From CAWATZ01 sp963784995 (GTDB taxonomy: Bacteria > Planctomycetota > Planctomycetia > Gemmatales > Gemmataceae): a DNA stretch of 64,000 nucleotides. The position numbers and the translations under genes are program-made. A model generated the notes under the pieces. It was not told the DNA's origin. It made no database searches and saw nothing but the letters and a program-made list of their open reading frames with translations. Shown one piece after another: positions 34,859 through 44,849 of this stretch (the stretch's first letter is position 1; the number at the start of each line of letters is the position of its first letter). Location: contig CAWATZ010000007.1 in assembly GCA_963784995.1 (NCBI GenBank), positions 874,278 through 938,277 of the forward strand, written 5' to 3'.

Positions 34859-37205
34859 TCAGCGAGCGGCGGCACGCCGTTGCAGGGCGGCGACGTCGTC
34901 CCAGAGCTTCTGCCAGGCGATGCGTTCGGTCTGGGGCAGTTTGGCGAGGTTGGCCTGGTTGCGGACGCCGGCCAGGTTCGGGTTGTTGCGCCATATCTGC
35001 ATCCGCTGCGCGAGCGAGGCTTTGCCCTGGGGGTTGGCCCTGTCGAGCGTCCTGCTCCACCCGCTCAGGTCGGCACGCAGCCAGTCGCCGGCTTGCTGGC
35101 GCAAGCCGGCGCGTTCGGTGTCGTCAAGGCTGTCCGCGTCCTTGCCTTGACCACAACCGGCCAGCGCGGCGCAGCAGGCAGCGTTGTAGCGGTGACCCTG
35201 GCCGGCCATGGCCAGCTTGGAATCAGCGGCAAAGGCAGCGCGGTGGAAACGCACCGAGGCGGCGTAGAGCTTCTTGAGGTGACACAGCTGCGCCAATTCG
35301 AGCTGCTCGGCGGCACTGACGGGTTGGTCGGTCCCCTCCAGGATCGCGGGAAGCCTGGTATCCAGACTCACCTGCCTCTGGTGATGGAGCAGAGTCCGCT
35401 GGAACCATTGACGAGAAGGGTCGCTGTCGCCCAGCAGGGCATAGCCTTTTTCCAGGGCGGTCACTGCATCCTGGAGCCTGGTCTGTCGCCCGAACACGAT
35501 ACCAAGGTAGCAGTGGGCCGCACCGAGAGCCGGTTGGAGGGAGATGGCCTTGCGTAACGCCGCCTCCGCCTCCGGCAGCTTGTTCTGCATCTGCAGGACC
35601 CGGCCGAGGTTGCTGTGCGCCTCGGCGAGATCCGGCTGGAGGGAGATGGCCTTGCGGAACGCCGCCTCCGCCTCGGGCAACTTCTTCTGACCATACAGCG
35701 TCTCGCCGAGGTTGCCGTGCGCCTCGGCGTAAGCCGGCTGGAGGGCGATGGCCTTGCGGAACGCCGCCTCCGCCTCCGGCAGCTTCTTCTGATCCTGCAG
35801 GGCAACGCCGAGGTCGCAGTGGGCCTCGTCGTAAGATGGCTGGAGGGAGATGGCCTTGCGGAACGCTGCCTCCGCCTCCGGCAGCTTATCCTGATCCTGC
35901 AGGACAACGCCAAGATTGTAGTGCGCCGCGACGAGAGCTGGCTGGAGGGAAATGGCCTTGCGGTAAGCCGCCTCCGCCTCCGGCAGCTTATCTGTAAACT
36001 CCAGGGCTGTGCCGAGGAGAAGGTACGTATCGGGATTGTCTGGCTGCTGGCGGACGAGGTCGCGTATCACCAGCTCTGCCTCTGGCATCCGGACCGCCTT
36101 GACCAGCGCCCCGGCAAGAGCGACGCCCAGGTTTCGATGTCGGACGCGGATGGCCCGGTAACACTCAATGGCTTCCGCCAGCCTCGTTCGGCCTTGCCGT
36201 TCCAGCAGTTTGCCCAGGGCGCTGAGCAACACCACCTCGTCGGGCCGGACCGCCAGGGACCGCCGCAGCACTTCCTCGGCCGCCGCCGCCTCGCCCAGGT
36301 CTTCACACACTTGCGCCAGCAGCAGGACCGTCAGCACCGGCTCGCTCTCCGCGCGGAACTGCTCCCGCAAGGACCGCAACTGCTGCCGGCGCCTGACCTG
36401 GTCGCGCCCCAGGTCCCCCAGGGCCGGCCAGGGCAGCGGCGCGCTGAGCAATCCCACCACGCTCTCGACTCGCGGCCCATCGCCGACCAGCAACGCCCGC
36501 AACTGCCGGCGCTGCTCGCTCTGGTCCAGGCGTTCGGCCAACCGGAGCAAACGCCGCCATCTCGGGGCGGCCCCCTGTTGCCGCGCGTGCCGCATCCACT
36601 GGTCCAGGGCGGCGACAACGTCTCCGACCACGATGTCCGGCTCCCCCTGGAGCCGCTGGACAAGCTCCTCGTCCTCCACACGGTCCACGTCCAGCCCGCA
36701 GCGCCGGAAGGCTTCGAGGTATTGCTCATCGACACTCTTGAGCACTCGGTCCAGCCTGCCGAAGAGGAGGCTCAGGTCGGTGTCCTCCGGCACCGACACG
36801 TCCAGCACCGCTTGCCGCAGCTCGTTGTTGCTGGCGGCCCGCCGCAGACGCTGTTCGGCTTCGTGCTGGAAAGCGACGGCCTGCGCGAGCACGGTGTCCC
36901 GGGCATCGCCCCGGGAGGCGACGGCGAGGGCCCTGTCGGCCTCGGCCAGCACCGCCTTCAGTTTCGCCAGGTCGTGCGCTTGCCAGGCGGCGTCCAGCGG
37001 CTCGCGCTGATGCTGCACCGCCGCGAGGACGTCCTGCTCGGCGGAAGAGCGGCGTTGCTGTTGCCGCTGCACCATCCAGACGCCGCTGCCGCCAACCAGC
37101 ACCATCAGCAGCACCGCCGCCGCCAGCGCCACCGTCAAGCGGCGCCGCTTGCGCTCGCCCTCGGCGTGCGCTTCGGCGCGGGCCTGTCCCATCTCCGCCT
37201 GGCGC
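34859..37205 (-). pseudogene. TPR-rich C-terminal part of a Ser/Thr kinase, separated by a frameshift
   Basis: This frame starts within the linker LRQAEMGQARAEAHAEGERKRRRLTVALAAAVLLMVLVGGSGVWMV, which carries a single transmembrane helix. It continues through a long helical region into about seven TPR units of 34 residues (repeats of the form EAHSNLGxVLQxQxKLPEAEAAFRKAISLQP) at roughly 35460-36060. The upstream kinase frame ends 5 codons after VQQRC; one missing C in CAGCGCTGCGCC would restore VQQR-LRQAEM. The protein would be a membrane-bound kinase with an extracytoplasmic TPR sensor, a layout frequent in planctomycetes. The upstream partner is the kinase part at 37200-38527. Confidence 0.82.
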
Positions 37206-38527
37206 AGCGCTGCTGCACACCGGCCAGATACTGGCCCACCCTCTGGGCCACGGCCGCACCATTGGCGGGCCTGTGCTCGCGCAGCGGGGCCAGGCACTCC
37301 CTGGCCAGACGCACCAGCTCGCCGTCGGCGCCGCAAGCGTCCAGCCGCGCGAAGGCATCCGACAGATCGCCCTGCCGCGGTGGCGTCCGCTCGTCCGGAT
37401 GAGCGGACCCGCGGAAGGGGGGCTCTCCCGTCAAGATCACGCACAGAATGGCGCCGAGGCCAAACACGTCGGCGCGCTCGTCGAGGGACTCGACCTCGCC
37501 GCAGGCCTGCTCCGGGGCCATGTAGGCAAGCGTCCCGATCACCTGACCGGGCTGGGTGTCGGTGTTAGCCCGACGCGCCAGCGAGGGGGTTGGTCCCTCG
37601 CTGTCTTCGTTAGCCCGACGCGCCAGCGAGGGGGTTGGTCCCTCGCTGGCGCGTCGGGCTAACGAAGAACGCTCGCCCAGCACCTTGGCCAGGCCCCAGT
37701 CCATGACCTGGACCTCGCCGAAGGCCCCCACCATGACGTTGCTGGGCTTGAGGTCGCGGTGGATCACTCCCCGGCTGTGGGCGTAGCCCACCGTCTGGCA
37801 GACGATCTCGAAATAGCGCAGGAAGCGCGGCAGGTCGTCTGGCGAGCAAGGGGCGGGTGAGGCGCCCGCGGGGCGAAGCAGCTCCGCGAGGGTGCGGCCC
37901 TCGATCAGCTTCATGGCGAAGAAGGGCCTGCCGTCGGGCAGCGCGCCCAGCTCCATGACCGGCGGCACCCCGGGATGTTGCAGCTGGCCGGTCAGGCGCG
38001 CCTCCTCGCGGAAACGCTGCACCAGCTCGGGCCGCCCCTGATGTTCCTCTAACAGCATCTTGATGGCCAGGGGCCGGCGCAGGTCGGGGTCGCGGGCCCG
38101 CAGCACCACGCCCATGCCGCCCCGGCCCAGCTCCCCCTCCAGGACGTAGCCGGGCGCCGCCGGCAGAGAAACCCCGCCTCGCTCCGGCAGCGCCGGGCTG
38201 GGCTGGCGACATGGTCTCCTCACCGGCAGGTGAAGTCGGGTTCGCTCCAAAGACGGCGCTGACGACCTGGCTCAGCTCCTCAAAGCGCGTCAGATAGCCC
38301 GCAAGGTCCGGCGTTTCCCCCAGCCGCTTGCGGTAGTCCAGGTCCAAACGCAACAGCTCGCCCAGCAGCACAGACCGCGCAGGGCCGCTCAGCCGTTCCA
38401 GGTGCTCTTCGATGGAGGGGCGCCGGCCGGTTTGCCACTCCGACTCGAAGGCGGTGCAGATGCGGTCCAGGGTGTGACGGATCGCCAGAGGCAGGCGGTC
38501 GAAGTCGGTCAGGTCGTTGGGTTCCAT
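37200..38527 (-). pseudogene. Ser/Thr protein kinase (N-terminal and catalytic parts), frameshifted
   Basis: The N-terminal segment from the ATG at 38527 (MEPNDLTDFDRLPLAIRHTLDRICTAFESEWQTGRRPSIEEHLERLSG) is in one frame to about 38190. The catalytic domain continues in another frame (APGYVLEGELGRGGMGVVLRARD). Kinase motifs are the Gly-rich loop GRGGMG, catalytic Lys in LAIKMLL, HRDLKPSNVM, DWG in place of DFG, and APEQ. In the activation segment a palindrome-derived insertion (SLARRASEGPTPSLARRANED) separates KVLGE from GQVIGTLAYMAPE. The insertion may alter activation. It is encoded 45-70 bp downstream of a sigma factor gene, a common planctomycete pairing. Confidence 0.82.
37565..37667. 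repeat. Palindromic repeat units in frame inside the kinase activation segment
   Basis: The complete unit (37606-37667) has 28-bp perfect arms starting CTTCGTTAGCCCGACGCGCC around the loop GGTTGGT. A partial copy (37565-37603) precedes it. On the minus strand they read SLARRAxE and EGPTPSLARRANE without breaking the frame. They are absent from kinase consensus positions. Confidence 0.8.
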
Positions 38528-38571
38528 GATCCGCGTTCCTGCGTGAGCCAGCTCGGTGCCAGATACCTCCT

Positions 38572-39225
38572 TCAATATCCTGTGAAACGGCGTCCCTTAC
38601 CCGACACCGAAATCCGCTTCTTCCCAAAAACCGCGGACCCGCAAGCGGGTGCCCCGGCCAGTTTGCGTTCCACGGTGCGCTCGCTGCAGCCCAGCTGAGC
38701 GGCGATCTCGGCGTTGGTGTATTCTTCCAGGCGCAATCGGGCCAGCTGCCGCAAATCTTCGTCGGGCAGCAGGGCCAGCAGTTGCTCGAGCTGCTCGGCC
38801 AGCATGACGGCCAACTCGGGGCTGGGCTCGCTGCCGAGGACCTCCTCCAGGTCGCGATCCTCGAAGGTGGGGCAGAGTCGGCCGCCTGCGCCGGCCGGGT
38901 CCGGCTGCCCGCCGCGCTTCAGAGCGTTCTGGCGGAGGCGCTCCTGGCAGGCCTTGCGGGCGGTCAGCAGCACCAGCACCTGCCACAGGTCGTCGCGGCT
39001 GCCCAGGCGCGGGAAGCGGTTGTGGGCCGCCGCCTGGCAGAAGCTGTGGAAGGCGCTCAGGGCCACGTCTTCCTCGTCGGCCGCGCGCCGCGAGGCGCCG
39101 CGCAAGCGATTCCGGGCCACTTCCACCAGCCGGGTGTAATAGCGTTGCCACAGTTCCTGCGCAGCGGCGGCGTTGCCCTGGCGTAATAGCCCGACCCAGG
39201 CCGTCACGGAGCCTTCTGCGGACAT
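38572..39225 (-). CDS. RNA polymerase sigma factor, ECF-like planctomycete type
   Basis: The ATG at 39225 has GAGGG upstream. Region 2 is VGLLRQGNAAAAQELWQRYYTRLVEVARNRL, followed by DEEDVALSAFHSFCQ and LGSRDDLWQVLVLLTARKACQ. Region 4 is LPDEDLRQLARLRLEEYTNAEIAAQLGCSERTVERKL with the HTH. After ERKL the frame reads AGAPACGSAVFGKK, whereas the neighbouring frame reads RVRGFWEEADFGVG and stops at 38597, closer to the usual family end. A small palindrome (ACCCGCAAGCGGGT) sits at the switch. The end is therefore uncertain. It probably controls, or is controlled by, the adjacent kinase-TPR protein. Confidence 0.85.
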   Translation of the reverse strand: MSAEGSVTAWVGLLRQGNAAAAQELWQRYYTRLVEVARNRLRGASRRAADEEDVALSAFHSFCQAAAHNRFPRLGSRDDLWQVLVLLTARKACQERLRQNALKRGGQPDPAGAGGRLCPTFEDRDLEEVLGSEPSPELAVMLAEQLEQLLALLPDEDLRQLARLRLEEYTNAEIAAQLGCSERTVERKLAGAPACGSAVFGKKRISVSGKGRRFTGY

Positions 39226-39333
39226 GAAGTCACCCTCGCACCTTTGCATTGGGCTACGCGCTACGATAGCACGCGCCTGCCCAGGGAACAACCAGAAATC
39301 GGCTGTCGGGCTGTCGGGGGTCTGGCAAACGAT

Positions 39334-39406
39334 CCGTAGCCGCAGGCTTTAGCCTGCGCCCTGCCCCCGCGTAGGCTACAGCGCAGGCTAAAGCCCGCGG
39401 CTACGG
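39334..39406. repeat. Palindromic repeat upstream of the sigma factor gene
   Basis: Arms CCGTAGCCGCAGGCTTTAGC.. (39334-39359) and GCGCAGGCTAAAGCCCGCGG.. (39381-39406) are 26 bp with one mismatch. They share the core found at 13552-13575. It lies in the 543-bp gap between the sigma factor gene and the surface protein gene; I see no gene in the rest of that gap. Confidence 0.7.
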
Positions 39407-39768
39407 GCGGCCCCTCGTCTCCTGAACGTCAATAACCAATCGGCCCCCCTCCCGGATCGTTTGCCAGACTCTGCCCGGACTGTTTCCCAGACAGCGCGAA
39501 AAAAAATCCGCAATTGTTTGTCGGGTTGCCGCCGGCTTTTCACAGGAGCTTATCAGAAGCGGACCGTGACGGGCGCCGCTCGGCCTGGCGGTCAACGTGG
39601 CGTGCCTGCGGCGCCGCGGCGCCTGGTTGGCAGGCCGCCTCGGCCAAGACGCTTGTCTTGCAGGGACGCGGGTTTGGCGCGGCCGAGCCAGCCGGTGTCG
39701 TTTTGGGATGGGGAGAGCAGCGTGCGGGGGCGAGCGGAGGCGTTTCTGAGCCCGGGGAGGAGAGCATC

Positions 39769-41991
39769 ATGTTGCGCTTGTTGTGGCGGTGGTGGCGGTT
39801 GGGTTCGTTGGGCGTGCCCTCCCGGCGTCGAGGGGTGACCGCGGCCCGCAGGTGCCGGCCCGGCCTGGAGATCCTGGAGGACCGGCTGACGCCCACGACT
39901 TACACCGTGAACACGCTGCTCGACAGCGGTTCGTACTCGGGCACCAGCGGCGATCTGCGTTACTGCCTGAGCCATGCGACCAGCGGCAGCGACACCATTC
40001 AGTTCAGTGTGTCGGGCACGATCACTCTGGGCTCGGCCCTGCCGGCCATTGCCCATAGCGTGACCCTGAAAGGGCCGGGGGCCACCGACCTGACCATCAA
40101 CGGCAACAGCACAGGCAGCGTTTTCGTCATCGACTCGGGGGAAACCGTGTCCCTCTCCGGCTTGACCATCACTGGCGGCAAGGGCAACTCCGGCCCACTC
40201 GGCGAGTTCGGCGGCGGCATTTACAACGATGGCGGCACGGTGACGCTCAGCAACAGCTCCCTCGCCGGCAACGACGCCGAATTCTCCGGCGGCGGCATTT
40301 TCAACGACGGCGGCACGGTGACGCTCAGCAACAGCTCCCTCGCCGGCAACGACGCCGAAGCCGGCTTCGGCGGCGGCATTTTCAACGACGACGGTACGGT
40401 GACGCTCAGCAACAGCACCCTCTCCGGCAACTCCGCCATCATCGGCGGCGGCGGCATTTTCACCACCGGCGGCGCGGTGACGCTGCAGGACACCATCGAT
40501 GCGGGCAATCAGGGCATCGCCCCGGACTTTGCCGGCACCGTCAGCAGCAACGGCTCCAACCTGATTGGCGATGGCAGCGGCAGCAACGGTTGGAGCAGTA
40601 CCGACCAGGTCGGCGGCGTCACCACCTCCACCAACCCCATCAACCCGCTGTTGGCACCTTTGGGCGACTACGGCGGGCCGACCCAGACGATGGCCCTGCT
40701 GCCCGGCAGCCCCGCCATCGACGCCGGCAGCAACGCCCTGATTCCCCCCGGCGTCACCACCGACCAGCGCGGCCTGCCGCGCATCGTCAACGACACCGTG
40801 GACATCGGCGCCTTTGAAGATCAGCTGGTGGTGACAGCGCCCGTCAATCAGAACGCGACGGTACACACGGCCACGGCGCTGAACCTGGGCTCCTTCAGCG
40901 ACAGCGACCCCAACGTCAGCAAATGGTCGGTGGTGGTCAACTGGGGCGACGGCAGCCCCAACAGCAGCATCACCAGGACCACGCCAACGCTGGGCAGCCT
41001 GCCGCACACCTATGCGGCTCTCGGCTCTTACACCGTGACCGTGACCGTCAGCGACACGGACGGCAACAGCAACCAGACCACGTTCCCCGTCACCGTCTCC
41101 AAGGCCAGCCAGTCCATCAACTTCACTGCTCCGACCTCGCCGATCACCTTCGCACCCAACGAGACGGTGACTCTCAAGGCCACCGCTTCCTCGGGTGCCA
41201 CAGTGAGCTTCAGCATCGTGGCGGGCAGCCAGTACGCCTCCCTCTCCGGCAACACCATCACCATCCTGGGGGCCACACCCAGCGGAACGCAAGTCACCGT
41301 CGAGGCCACCCAGGCCGGCAACGCCACCTACAGCGCCGCCCCTGCGGTCGAGCAGTCCTTCACCATCGCCAGGGCCAACCAGAGCATCACCATCACCCAG
41401 GCTGCGCCCAGCAGCGCCGTCTACGGCAGCAGCTTCAGCGTGGCCGCCACTGCCAGCAGCGGCCTGCCGGTCAGAATCAGCGGCGAGGGCAGCTCCTCCG
41501 GCAGCGGCAGCGGCTCGGCCACCATCAGCATGAGCAGCGGCACAGGCAGCGGCACCGTCACCTTCAGCCAGGCCGGCAACAGCAACTACAACCCTGCCAC
41601 CGCTGTGGTCGAGACCATTGCCGTCCAGCAAGCCAACCAGTCCATCAGCGTCGTGACCGGCACCAATCAAGGGACCATTCTGGCGACCGCCTTCAGCACG
41701 GCCCTGCAGGTGGTGGTCAAAGACGCTCACGGCAACCCCATCAGTGGGGTGGCCGTGACCTTCACGGTCGTGCCGCAGACCAGCAGCAGCGGCGTCGTCG
41801 CGGGCAATTTCAACGGTTCGGGCACAGCGACCGTGACCACGTCGGCTTCTGGAGTGGCCAGCGCACCGACGCTCACCGCCGGCGACAAGAGCGGCAGCTT
41901 CACTGTCATCGCCTCGATCGCCGGCCTGCCCGCTGCCGACGACGTGTCCTTCAACCTGACGGTCAGCAACCGCGGTTCGCCGGTCTTTTGA
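39769..41991 (+). CDS. Large secreted beta-helix/Ig-like surface protein with LEDR-type start
   Basis: The ATG at 39769 has GGGGAGGAGAG upstream. The basic N-terminus is followed by RRCRPGLEILEDRLTPTTYTVNT, the planctomycete LEDR motif. Residues ~40-360 form a parallel beta-helix (LSGLTITGGKGNSG, two near-identical copies of GGTVTLSNSSLAGNDAE, DTIDAGNQGIAPDF) ending in LLPGSPAIDAGSNALIPPGVTTDQRGLPRIV ... DIGAFE, a choice-of-anchor-Q pattern. A PKD-like domain (SVVVNWGDGSPNSS), MBG-like repeats and an invasin-type Ig domain (ALQVVVKDAHGNPISGVAVTFTVVP) follow. It is probably a cell-surface protein. It has 740 residues and looks intact. Confidence 0.82.
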   Translation: MLRLLWRWWRLGSLGVPSRRRGVTAARRCRPGLEILEDRLTPTTYTVNTLLDSGSYSGTSGDLRYCLSHATSGSDTIQFSVSGTITLGSALPAIAHSVTLKGPGATDLTINGNSTGSVFVIDSGETVSLSGLTITGGKGNSGPLGEFGGGIYNDGGTVTLSNSSLAGNDAEFSGGGIFNDGGTVTLSNSSLAGNDAEAGFGGGIFNDDGTVTLSNSTLSGNSAIIGGGGIFTTGGAVTLQDTIDAGNQGIAPDFAGTVSSNGSNLIGDGSGSNGWSSTDQVGGVTTSTNPINPLLAPLGDYGGPTQTMALLPGSPAIDAGSNALIPPGVTTDQRGLPRIVNDTVDIGAFEDQLVVTAPVNQNATVHTATALNLGSFSDSDPNVSKWSVVVNWGDGSPNSSITRTTPTLGSLPHTYAALGSYTVTVTVSDTDGNSNQTTFPVTVSKASQSINFTAPTSPITFAPNETVTLKATASSGATVSFSIVAGSQYASLSGNTITILGATPSGTQVTVEATQAGNATYSAAPAVEQSFTIARANQSITITQAAPSSAVYGSSFSVAATASSGLPVRISGEGSSSGSGSGSATISMSSGTGSGTVTFSQAGNSNYNPATAVVETIAVQQANQSISVVTGTNQGTILATAFSTALQVVVKDAHGNPISGVAVTFTVVPQTSSSGVVAGNFNGSGTATVTTSASGVASAPTLTAGDKSGSFTVIASIAGLPAADDVSFNLTVSNRGSPVF

Positions 41992-42011
41992 GGCGGCCCG
42001 GTTATCCGTTT

Positions 42012-42089
42012 ACCCTCTCCCCGAAGCGGAGAAGGGGAGCAAGGCAGCTATCCCAGATCCTTTGCCCCCTCCCCGCTTCGGAGAGGGGA
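42012..42089. repeat. Inverted repeat downstream of the surface protein gene
   Basis: Arms like CCCTCTCCCCGAAGCGGAGA (from ~42012) and CCCCGCTTCGGAGAGGGG (to ~42089) are imperfect reverse complements. It lies between the convergent genes ending at 41991 and 42262 and may end transcription. The remaining bases to 42262 show no gene. Confidence 0.6.
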
Positions 42090-42261
42090 GCCAGAGAGAA
42101 TTGCCGCTGTGTGTGTGCCGCGGCGCAATGCAATCCATCGGGGTTCCGATCCCCCTCCTTTCGCAGGCCGGCTCTCCCGGGCCGTCCCGATGGCTCGGGA
42201 GAAGGAATTCTCCAGGCCGCTGGAGCCAGGGGCTCCGACCGGAGATTGGACAGCCAATCGA

Positions 42262-44611
42262 TCAGCGCAAGGGCACGACGTGGGGCCGCAGCTCCACGTT
42301 CCCCGCCGCATCCTCGGCGGAAGCACGCAGCTGCAGTCCGCCGCTCGACTTGTTTTCCAGCACGACTTCCCATTCGGCGAAGTTCGCGCTGATTGCCTGG
42401 GCTTCCTTGCCGTTGACCAGGACGCGCTTCACCGTGCCATTGTCCGAGGTGGTGCCGCGAACGATGAGCTTGCTCCCCGCGCGGCGAACGTGGGTGATGA
42501 CCGTGGCCGGCGGCAGATCGTCCACCGGGTCGAGCAGCTTCGGAAACGCGACGCCCTTCACCTCGGCCACGCGCGACTGGTCGCCGGTGAACAGCGATTC
42601 CTCGCGGTAGTCGAGGCCGTCGCTCTTCAGCTCCTTCGTCTTGGTGCTGACGACCTTGGCGTGCCGGCCGGGGCCGAAGTGGTCGTGGACGTAGATCGGC
42701 ACGGTCTTCTCCGTCTTCGGCGTCGGCCGGGGACCGCCGCCCAGGTTAAGGACCGCACGCCGCCTGTCGCCGGTCCAGCTGACCACCTTCAGGTTGCGGA
42801 AGTGCGATTCCGCCTTGCCGGTCACGTTGTCGTCGCTGATCTGGATCAGCGGCATCTGACTGCCGGAGCGGATGCCTTCAAACGTCAGACCATCGACCGT
42901 CAGCACGCCATACTGGGCACTTAGATCGTCGTGCCCGCGGTTGAATGGCTCGGTGTTGGTGGACCCGATGTACAAGTCGCGGTAAACGTGGTTGTCGTAG
43001 TTGGGATGATAGACGCCGTATTCGGCTTTCCAGATCTTCAGTCCCTCGACCAGCAGCGATGGGGCCTGCGGCCGGAAAGCATAGTGTACTTTCCAGATCC
43101 TGGTGTTGCGCATCACGAAGGGATGCTTCGTGTCCGGACCGACGAAGTGCACGCCTTCCCCAATGTTCATGCCGTACAGTCCTTCGCTGTGCGACTCGTT
43201 GTCGTCGAAGCGGACAAAGGGCAACGTGCGGATGTCCGTGGTCTTGAGAGTGCCGTCCGGCTGCTGCACGGGGAAGTTCAGCTTGAGGGCGCTGGTCGGC
43301 GTCGCCTCGTAGCGGAAGCCATAGCGGCCGTTCTCACAGGAGACGTTGCGCGTGAAGGAGTTGAGACTGTTGGCCCACCAGAAGCCGGCCCCCTCGTTGC
43401 CGTCGAACGGCAGTATCTGCTTGGGCAGGCGTTTGCCGTGTTCCGCCAGAACAGCGAGGTTGCGGTCAAGGACGTTGTAGACCTCGGTGCCATCCTCGAA
43501 AAAGAAGCCGTGCCCGATGCTCTGATAGCCGACGCAATCCCGCACCACAAGGTAGTTGGTGCCGTGGATGGTCAACCAGCGATTCTTGCTGTCCCAGATG
43601 GAGGCGCCGATCACGGAGCTGCCGCGCATGGTGTCGCCGACCAGGTGATAATGCAGACTGTAGCGGCCCAGGACGCCTTCCTTGCCCAGGTGGCGGAACT
43701 CGGCGTAGCTGATGGACCCCGCAGAGTGGCGATGGTACATCGTATGGCCGCGAACGCCTTTGGGATCGGCCGACTCCACGATGACGTTGCGGCTCAGGTT
43801 GGCGACCTCGCCGCGGTACTCGCCGGTGCCAAGATGCTCGGTCGTCGAGCGGCTTGTCGAGCGTGATGGTCCTGTCCGCGAGTGCCCGGATCGTCCGTTC
43901 CTCCGTCTGCCGGTCGCGGTGATAGTCCGGATTGTCCGTCGCCGTGACGATGATGCGATCGCCGACGCGCCAGCCGGTGACCGGCTCGGCCAGCGTCACG
44001 GTGTTGTCGCCCTTCTTGGCCGTGGCTCCGAGCTTGACCCAGGTGCGGCTCAGGGGCATGCCGTGAAAGTCCATCCGGCCGCCGCAGCAGACGATGGCCG
44101 GGCACGATTGCTTGTCCATGCCCTCGACGTGGACCAGCCGGATGAGTGCGGTGTGTTTGGTCTCGATGGGCCGCTCCGGCGACCCGACTTCGAGGGTGGG
44201 CCGATCTTTCTTCGGATCGGGCGCGGTCAGATGGGCCTCGCAGTCGAATCCCTCTTCCGTATATTCCTCGCTAGCCTGGATCTTGATGAGGCCGACGTCG
44301 AGCCGGGTGTCCTTGTCGGCCGCGAAGCTCAGGGTGCCGGCGACGTTGATGCAGCGGATTGGCTGATCCGAGACCACGTCGTACGTGACGCGATGGCCGG
44401 TACGGACCAGGACGCGGGCGCCGGCACCGGGCACCTTGCCTCCCTCCCAGGTAGCCGAGGCAGACCAGGAGCCGCTCCGAGCGGAGCGGCTGATGGGCAG
44501 CGGCTCCTTGTTTTTCCTGGGGGAATCGGCCAAAACCGAGGTGCTCGCCGTGCGGGTCAGGCTGATCAAGGTCAGGGCAGCAAGCAGAATCTTTGGGTGG
44601 GTGGAACGCAC
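42262..44611 (-). pseudogene. G8-domain / right-handed beta-helix secreted protein, frameshifted
   Basis: The start is GTG at 44611, with GGAG ten bases upstream, followed by a signal peptide (HPKILLAALTLISLTRTASTSVLA). The G8 domain reads SGSWSASATWEGGKVPGAGARVLVRTGHRVTYDV ... FAADKDTRLDVGLIKI. Near 43850 the frame is lost: ITLDKPLDDRASWH in one frame, while EHLGTGEYRGEVANLSRNVIVESADPKGVRGHTMYH continues in another. The second frame carries the beta-helix (LGRYSLHYHLVGDTMRGSSVIGASIWDSKNRWLTIHGTNYLVVRDCVGY) to a stop at 42262. The fold resembles CEMIP/polysaccharide-binding proteins, but its substrate is unknown. Confidence 0.82.
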
Positions 44612-44849
44612 GTGTGTCCAGGCTCCTTCTCAATTCGGAACGCTCAGGGAGGGACTGTTAGCGGAAATGCCATCGTACCATCCACCCGTGCCGGTTGGCC
44701 AGCCCCTGGCAGAAAGACAGTACGATTGTCAATTGGTAAAACGTCTGGCAGCGCCTTACTGCCTGCGGCGCCGAGACGGTTGACCGAACCTGGCAGCGGT
44801 GATAATGACGTCTTCTGGGAGCTTCTCAATCATTCTGTGTGGCAGGGGG

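Noticed and set aside
39592..41730. 712-codon minus-strand ORF opposite the beta-helix surface gene
   Set aside because: It is low-complexity, rich in Gly, Ala and Val, the antisense image of Ser/Thr-rich repeats; the plus strand has the LEDR motif and domains.
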